Shown here piece after piece: positions 6,275 through 9,402 of a stretch of DNA of 9,402 nucleotides. Source of the DNA: Lachnoclostridium phytofermentans. Lineage in GTDB: Bacteria > Bacillota > Clostridia > Lachnospirales > Lachnospiraceae. The notes under the pieces were generated by a model. That model was not told the DNA's origin. It made no database searches and saw nothing but the letters and a program-made list of their open reading frames with translations. How positions within the stretch are numbered: position 1 is the first letter of the stretch; every line of letters starts with the position of its first letter. The DNA is taken from NCBI GenBank assembly GCA_003526525.1, contig DPVV01000371.1, forward strand, positions 5,484 to 14,885. The letters are read 5' to 3'. The translations under genes and the position numbers were made by a program.

Positions 6275-6303
6275 TTGCAACTAAAATATGGTTATGATAT
6301 AAT
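6275..6303 (+). promoter_or_regulatory. uvrB promoter
   Basis: TTGCAA (6275-6280), a 17-bp spacer and a perfect TATAAT (6298-6303), with TG at 6295-6296 as an extended -10, form a strong SigA promoter. The small palindrome ACTAAT-A-ATTAGT (6305-6317) covers the expected start of transcription and would form the 5' end of the mRNA or a second operator. AGGAGAGG (6334-6341) is the ribosome binding site. Confidence 0.8.
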
Positions 6304-6346
6304 GACTAATAATTAGTATGGACAGAGTTAGACAGGAGAGGCAAGC

Positions 6347-8335
6347 ATGGATCATTTTAAATTAGTGTCGGAATTTGCACCGACTGGAGATCAGCCTGAG
6401 GCGGTAGAGGCCTTGGTGAAGGGGTTTGAAGAGGGTAACCAATTTGAAACCTTACTAGGTGTTACTGGTTCTGGTAAGACCTTTACCATGGCGAATGTCA
6501 TACAAAGGTTGAATCGTCCTACGTTAATCATTGCACATAATAAGACATTAGCAGCACAGTTGTATGGTGAGTTTAAAGAATTCTTTCCGGAGAATGCGGT
6601 AGAATACTTTGTATCTTATTATGATTACTATCAACCGGAGGCTTATGTGCCATCATCGGATACTTATATAGAAAAAGATTCTGCTATTAATGATGAAATT
6701 GATAAACTGCGTCACTCGGCGACTGCAGCACTGACAGAAAGGCGAGATGTTATTATAGTGGCATCCGTGTCTTGTATCTATGGACTTGGTAGCCCGGTTG
6801 ACTATCAGAACATGACCCTTTCCCTTCGTCCTGGTATGATAAAGGACCGTGATGATGTGCTACGTCGGCTTGTTGAGATTCAATATACAAGGAATGATAT
6901 GGACTTTAAGCGTGGTACCTTCCGCGTTCGAGGTGATGTTGTTGAGATATTCCCGATTACAGGTTCTGACCTGGCTTATCGTGTCGAGTTTTTTGGAGAT
7001 GAAGTAGAACGTATTACGGAGATTGATACTTTAACTGGCGAGATTAAGAGTTCGTTAGAGCATATGGTTATCTTTCCAGCATCTCATTATGTTGTATCCA
7101 AAGAAAACCTTGAGAGCGCGATTGTTAATATTGAAGTAGAGTTAGAGGAGCGAATTCGTTACTTTAAGAGTGAGGACAAGCTATTAGAGGCACAGAGAAT
7201 TTCAGAGCGTACCCATTTTGACATTGAGATGCTTCGGGAAACTGGTTTTTGTTCTGGAGTAGAAAACTATTCGATGCATCTTGCTGGTTTAACGCCAGAG
7301 AGCACACCTCATACTTTAATTGACTATTTTCCAGATGATTTTCTGATTATTGTTGATGAGTCCCATATAACAATACCTCAGGTACGTGGAATGTATGCAG
7401 GTGACCAGTCAAGAAAGACTACCTTAGTTGATTATGGTTTCCGTCTTCCTTCTGCAAAGAATAACCGACCATTAAACTTTACTGAATTTGAAAGTAAAAT
7501 TAATCAGATGCTTTTCGTTTCTGCTACACCAAATGTATATGAGAAAGAGCATGAGCTACTTCGTACAGAGCAGATTATTCGTCCAACAGGTCTTCTTGAT
7601 CCTGTGGTTGAGGTTCGACCGGTACATGGGCAAATTGATGATTTGGTTTCTGAAGTGAAAAAGGAAACTGCAAAGAAGAATAAGGTCATGATCACTACGC
7701 TGACTAAGAGAATGGCAGAAGATCTAACGGATTATATGAGAGAGTTAGGTATTCGTATTAAGTATCTGCACTCTGATATTGATACGTTAGAACGTTCTGA
7801 AATTATTCGTGATATGCGTTTGGATGTATTTGATGTATTGGTTGGAATTAACTTATTGCGTGAGGGTCTTGATATCCCAGAGATTAGTTTAGTTGCGATT
7901 CTTGATGCGGATAAAGAAGGATTCTTGCGTTCCGAAACATCATTAATTCAGACGATTGGACGTGCTGCCCGTAATGCAGAAGGTCGGGTTATTATGTATG
8001 CAGACAGAATCACCGATTCAATGGATAAGGCATTAAGAGAGACAGAACGTCGTCGTAAGATTCAGGACGAATACAATGAGAAACATGGCATTACACCACA
8101 GACAATAAAGAAAAAAGTACGTGAACTTATCAGCATTTCCAAGAAAGTAAGCAAGGAAATGTATGATATGAATGTGAAAGATTACGAATCGATGAGCCGC
8201 AAAGAATTAGAGGCTGTAGCGAAGAAGTTAACAAAAGAAATGCATACGGCAGCAGCAGAATTGAATTTCGAGCTTGCAGCTGAGATTCGTGATAAATTGT
8301 TAGAATTAAAGAAGCAAATTAATGAGTTAGATTAG
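6347..8335 (+). CDS. uvrB: Excinuclease ABC subunit B
   Basis: This 662-aa protein is the damage-verifying helicase of nucleotide excision repair. It is loaded by UvrA at a lesion, holds the DNA with its beta-hairpin and recruits UvrC for incision. Visible parts include Walker A (GVTGSGKT, 38-45), the tyrosine-rich beta-hairpin [16 protein letters not shown] (87-102), helicase motif II DESH (337-340), motif [11 protein letters not shown] (535-543) and a C-terminal UVR coiled-coil motif (about 626-660) that binds UvrC. The length is typical and no defect is seen. The start ATG 6347 lies five bases after AGGAGAGG. The gene is first in its unit, under a LexA box, and uvrA follows 278 bases later on the same strand. 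Confidence 0.98.
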   Translation: MDHFKLVSEFAPTGDQPEAVEALVKGFEEGNQFETLLGVTGSGKTFTMANVIQRLNRPTLIIAHNKTLAAQLYGEFKEFFPENAVEYFVSYYDYYQPEAYVPSSDTYIEKDSAINDEIDKLRHSATAALTERRDVIIVASVSCIYGLGSPVDYQNMTLSLRPGMIKDRDDVLRRLVEIQYTRNDMDFKRGTFRVRGDVVEIFPITGSDLAYRVEFFGDEVERITEIDTLTGEIKSSLEHMVIFPASHYVVSKENLESAIVNIEVELEERIRYFKSEDKLLEAQRISERTHFDIEMLRETGFCSGVENYSMHLAGLTPESTPHTLIDYFPDDFLIIVDESHITIPQVRGMYAGDQSRKTTLVDYGFRLPSAKNNRPLNFTEFESKINQMLFVSATPNVYEKEHELLRTEQIIRPTGLLDPVVEVRPVHGQIDDLVSEVKKETAKKNKVMITTLTKRMAEDLTDYMRELGIRIKYLHSDIDTLERSEIIRDMRLDVFDVLVGINLLREGLDIPEISLVAILDADKEGFLRSETSLIQTIGRAARNAEGRVIMYADRITDSMDKALRETERRRKIQDEYNEKHGITPQTIKKKVRELISISKKVSKEMYDMNVKDYESMSRKELEAVAKKLTKEMHTAAAELNFELAAEIRDKLLELKKQINELD

Positions 8336-8366
8336 GGAGTATGCTTTCGAATTAATAAATTGGTAT

Positions 8367-8414
8367 GGCAGTTAAATTAAAAGATAAATATAATTCTGCC
8401 CTTTAAGTCTTTTT
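8367..8414 (+). terminator. Possible weak terminator after uvrB
   Basis: GGCAG (8367-8371) pairs with CTGCC (8396-8400), and AATTA (8375-8379) with TAATT (8391-8395), leaving a three-base bulge and an 11-base loop. A T-rich stretch with TTTTT at 8410-8414 follows at some distance. The stem is weak, so partial read-through into uvrA is expected. Confidence 0.35.
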
Positions 8415-8416
8415 AT

Positions 8417-8483
8417 GACTTGAAGTTGCTTAAGGTAAAAAGAAAATTTTAAGATAGAAAAAACGACTTGAAGTCGCTTAGGG
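8417..8483 (+). repeat. Duplicated 19-bp motif between uvrB and uvrA
   Basis: GACTTGAAGTTGCTTAAGG (8417-8435) recurs at 8465-8483 with only two changes (T to C at position 11, A to G at 17). In the second copy the motif sits in the perfect palindrome CGACTT-G-AAGTCG (8464-8476). TTTAAGTC 8402-8409 can also pair with GACTTGAA 8417-8424. The copies start 48 bp apart. They could be two operators or the remains of a local duplication. Confidence 0.6.
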
Positions 8484-8496
8484 TTCATTATAAAAT
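8468..8496 (+). promoter_or_regulatory. Candidate uvrA promoter
   Basis: TTGAAG (8468-8473), a 17-bp spacer and TAAAAT (8491-8496) make a moderate SigA promoter. Its -35 lies inside the palindrome 8464-8476, so a protein bound there would compete with polymerase. No good LexA box is seen near it; uvrA may depend mainly on read-through from the uvrB promoter. Confidence 0.38.
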
Positions 8497-8536
8497 GTAA
8501 TAATTGCTTGGTAATTACATGAATGAATAAAAGATA

Positions 8537-8572
8537 AGGTTTGTGCTTGTCTTAATTAACAGGCACAAACCT
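8537..8572 (+). other. Large hairpin in the uvrA leader
   Basis: AGGTTTGTGCTTGT (8537-8550) pairs with 8559-8572 over 14 bp with one wobble, around the loop CTTAATTA. No T-run follows, so it is not an intrinsic terminator. It lies just upstream of the hairpin at the uvrA ribosome binding site and could stabilise or punctuate the uvrB-uvrA transcript. Confidence 0.55.
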
Positions 8573-8578
8573 GAATTA

Positions 8579-8606
8579 TGCGCATTATCATGCGCAGGAA
8601 TAGAGG
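8579..8606 (+). promoter_or_regulatory. uvrA leader: hairpin abutting the ribosome binding site
   Basis: TGCGCAT (8579-8585) pairs with ATGCGCA (8590-8596) around a four-base loop. The ribosome binding site AGAGG (8602-8606) follows, seven bases before the start codon. From GCGCAGGAAT onward the sequence matches the cheW leader at 14 of 15 positions. Confidence 0.55.
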
Positions 8607-8613
8607 TTAAACG

Positions 8614-9402
8614 ATGGCTGATAATAAACACTTTATCAAAATCCGCGGTGCCAAAGAACATAATCTGAAAGGAATCAGTGTTGATATTCCAAGAGATGAA
8701 TTTGTTGTTCTTACGGGACTTAGCGGTTCAGGTAAATCCTCTCTCGCATTTGACACCATTTATGCAGAGGGGCAAAGACGATATATGGAATCGTTATCGT
8801 CTTATGCAAGACAGTTCCTTGGTCAGATGGAGAAACCGAATGTGGAAAGTATCGAAGGATTATCTCCTGCTATCTCCATTGATCAAAAATCAACGAATCG
8901 TAATCCTAGATCTACGGTTGGAACAGTAACGGAAATTTATGATTATTTCCGTTTGCTTTATGCAAGAATCGGTATTCCGCATTGTCCTGTCTGCGGAAAG
9001 GAAATTAAGAAACAAACCGTTGACCAGATGGTAGATGAGATTATGAGATTACCAGAAGGTACGAAGTTACAGCTTCTTTCTCCCGTAGTACGTGGAAGAA
9101 AAGGTGAGCATACAAAGATATTTGAGCAGGCAAAGAAGAGCGGCTATGTGCGTGTCATGGTAGATGGAAATCTATATGAACTAACCGAAGAGATTAAGCT
9201 TGAAAAGAATAAAAAACATAATATTGAAATAATGGTAGACCGTATCGTTGTAAAATCTGGTATTGAAAAGCGACTTACCGATTCGGTAGAGAATGTGCTT
9301 AAATTAAGTGATGGGCTTCTTATTGTGGATGTCATTGGAGGAGAACAATTAACATTCTCTCAAAGCTTTTCTTGTCCAGACTGTGGTATCAGTATGGAAG
9401 AG
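8614..9402 (+). CDS. uvrA: Excinuclease ABC subunit A, 5' part (runs off the window)
   Basis: The first 263 codons are present and open to the last base. UvrA is the damage-sensing ABC-type ATPase that finds DNA distortions as a dimer and hands them to UvrB. The N-terminus is canonical ([19 protein letters not shown]), with Walker A GLSGSGKS at 35-42 and the Q-loop region ISIDQKS at 88-94. The first CxxC pair (Cys124, Cys127, in HCPVCG) is followed by the UvrB-binding region. A second CxxC pair (Cys254, Cys257, in CPDCG) begins the zinc module of the signature insertion, whose partner cysteines lie beyond the window. ATG 8614 lies seven bases after AGAGG and gives the expected N-terminus. It is probably partly co-transcribed with uvrB. 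Confidence 0.96.
   Translation, partial: MADNKHFIKIRGAKEHNLKGISVDIPRDEFVVLTGLSGSGKSSLAFDTIYAEGQRRYMESLSSYARQFLGQMEKPNVESIEGLSPAISIDQKSTNRNPRSTVGTVTEIYDYFRLLYARIGIPHCPVCGKEIKKQTVDQMVDEIMRLPEGTKLQLLSPVVRGRKGEHTKIFEQAKKSGYVRVMVDGNLYELTEEIKLEKNKKHNIEIMVDRIVVKSGIEKRLTDSVENVLKLSDGLLIVDVIGGEQLTFSQSFSCPDCGISMEE

Noticed and set aside
8678..8929. Plus-strand frame of 83 codons inside uvrA
   Set aside because: It is out of frame with a clear UvrA that contains Walker A and runs through the whole stretch.

Overview
The window comes from a low-GC Firmicute, most likely a clostridium of the Lachnospiraceae (Lachnoclostridium / 'Clostridium phytofermentans'-like). The reasons are the AT-rich spacers, AGGAGG-type ribosome binding sites, a TTGNNN-17-TGNTATAAT promoter style, a long-form HPF, a Bacillus/Clostridium-type LexA box and the gene order hpf-secA-prfB. 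The genus is inferred from general resemblance and was not tested. Every gene lies on the + strand: hpf, secA, prfB, cheW, uvrB and the first 263 codons of uvrA, which runs off the right edge. No mobile element, tRNA, rRNA or CRISPR array was seen.

Layout. Bases 33-90 hold the terminator of an unseen upstream gene. Bases 91-724 are gene-free and very AT-rich, but not featureless. They hold tandem perfect DnaA boxes (408-425, with near-matches beside them), a 15-bp palindrome (534-548) whose half-site GACAAT(A/T) recurs eight times, and a perfect Spo0A-type box (588-594). A strong extended -10 promoter (725-753) drives hpf. The 356-base gap between hpf and secA is packed with complementary segments. 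An 8-bp long-range helix encloses three hairpins, one of them a long GNRA-capped hairpin. Further downstream, mutually exclusive helices can expose or cover the secA ribosome binding site. This leader is the best candidate here for an undescribed regulatory element. secA itself starts directly after a minimal AUG-UAA start-stop pair.

secA is followed by two non-classical hairpins and then by prfB, which is read through a programmed +1 frameshift at CUU UGA C and is intact when joined (373 aa). cheW follows after 48 bases, and a clear bidirectional-looking terminator (6136-6186) closes this unit. uvrB then begins a new unit under a LexA box and a good extended -10 promoter, so SOS control is likely. 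A 278-base spacer with a duplicated motif, hairpins and a weak promoter candidate leads to uvrA.

Together the genes cover ribosome hibernation (HPF), protein export (SecA), translation termination (RF2), chemotaxis coupling (CheW) and nucleotide excision repair (UvrB, UvrA). The coding regions are ordinary. The interest lies in the non-coding parts: the hpf upstream region, the secA leader, the unusual spacing of the prfB frameshift signal, and a nearly identical hairpin-plus-ribosome-binding-site leader in front of both cheW and uvrA.
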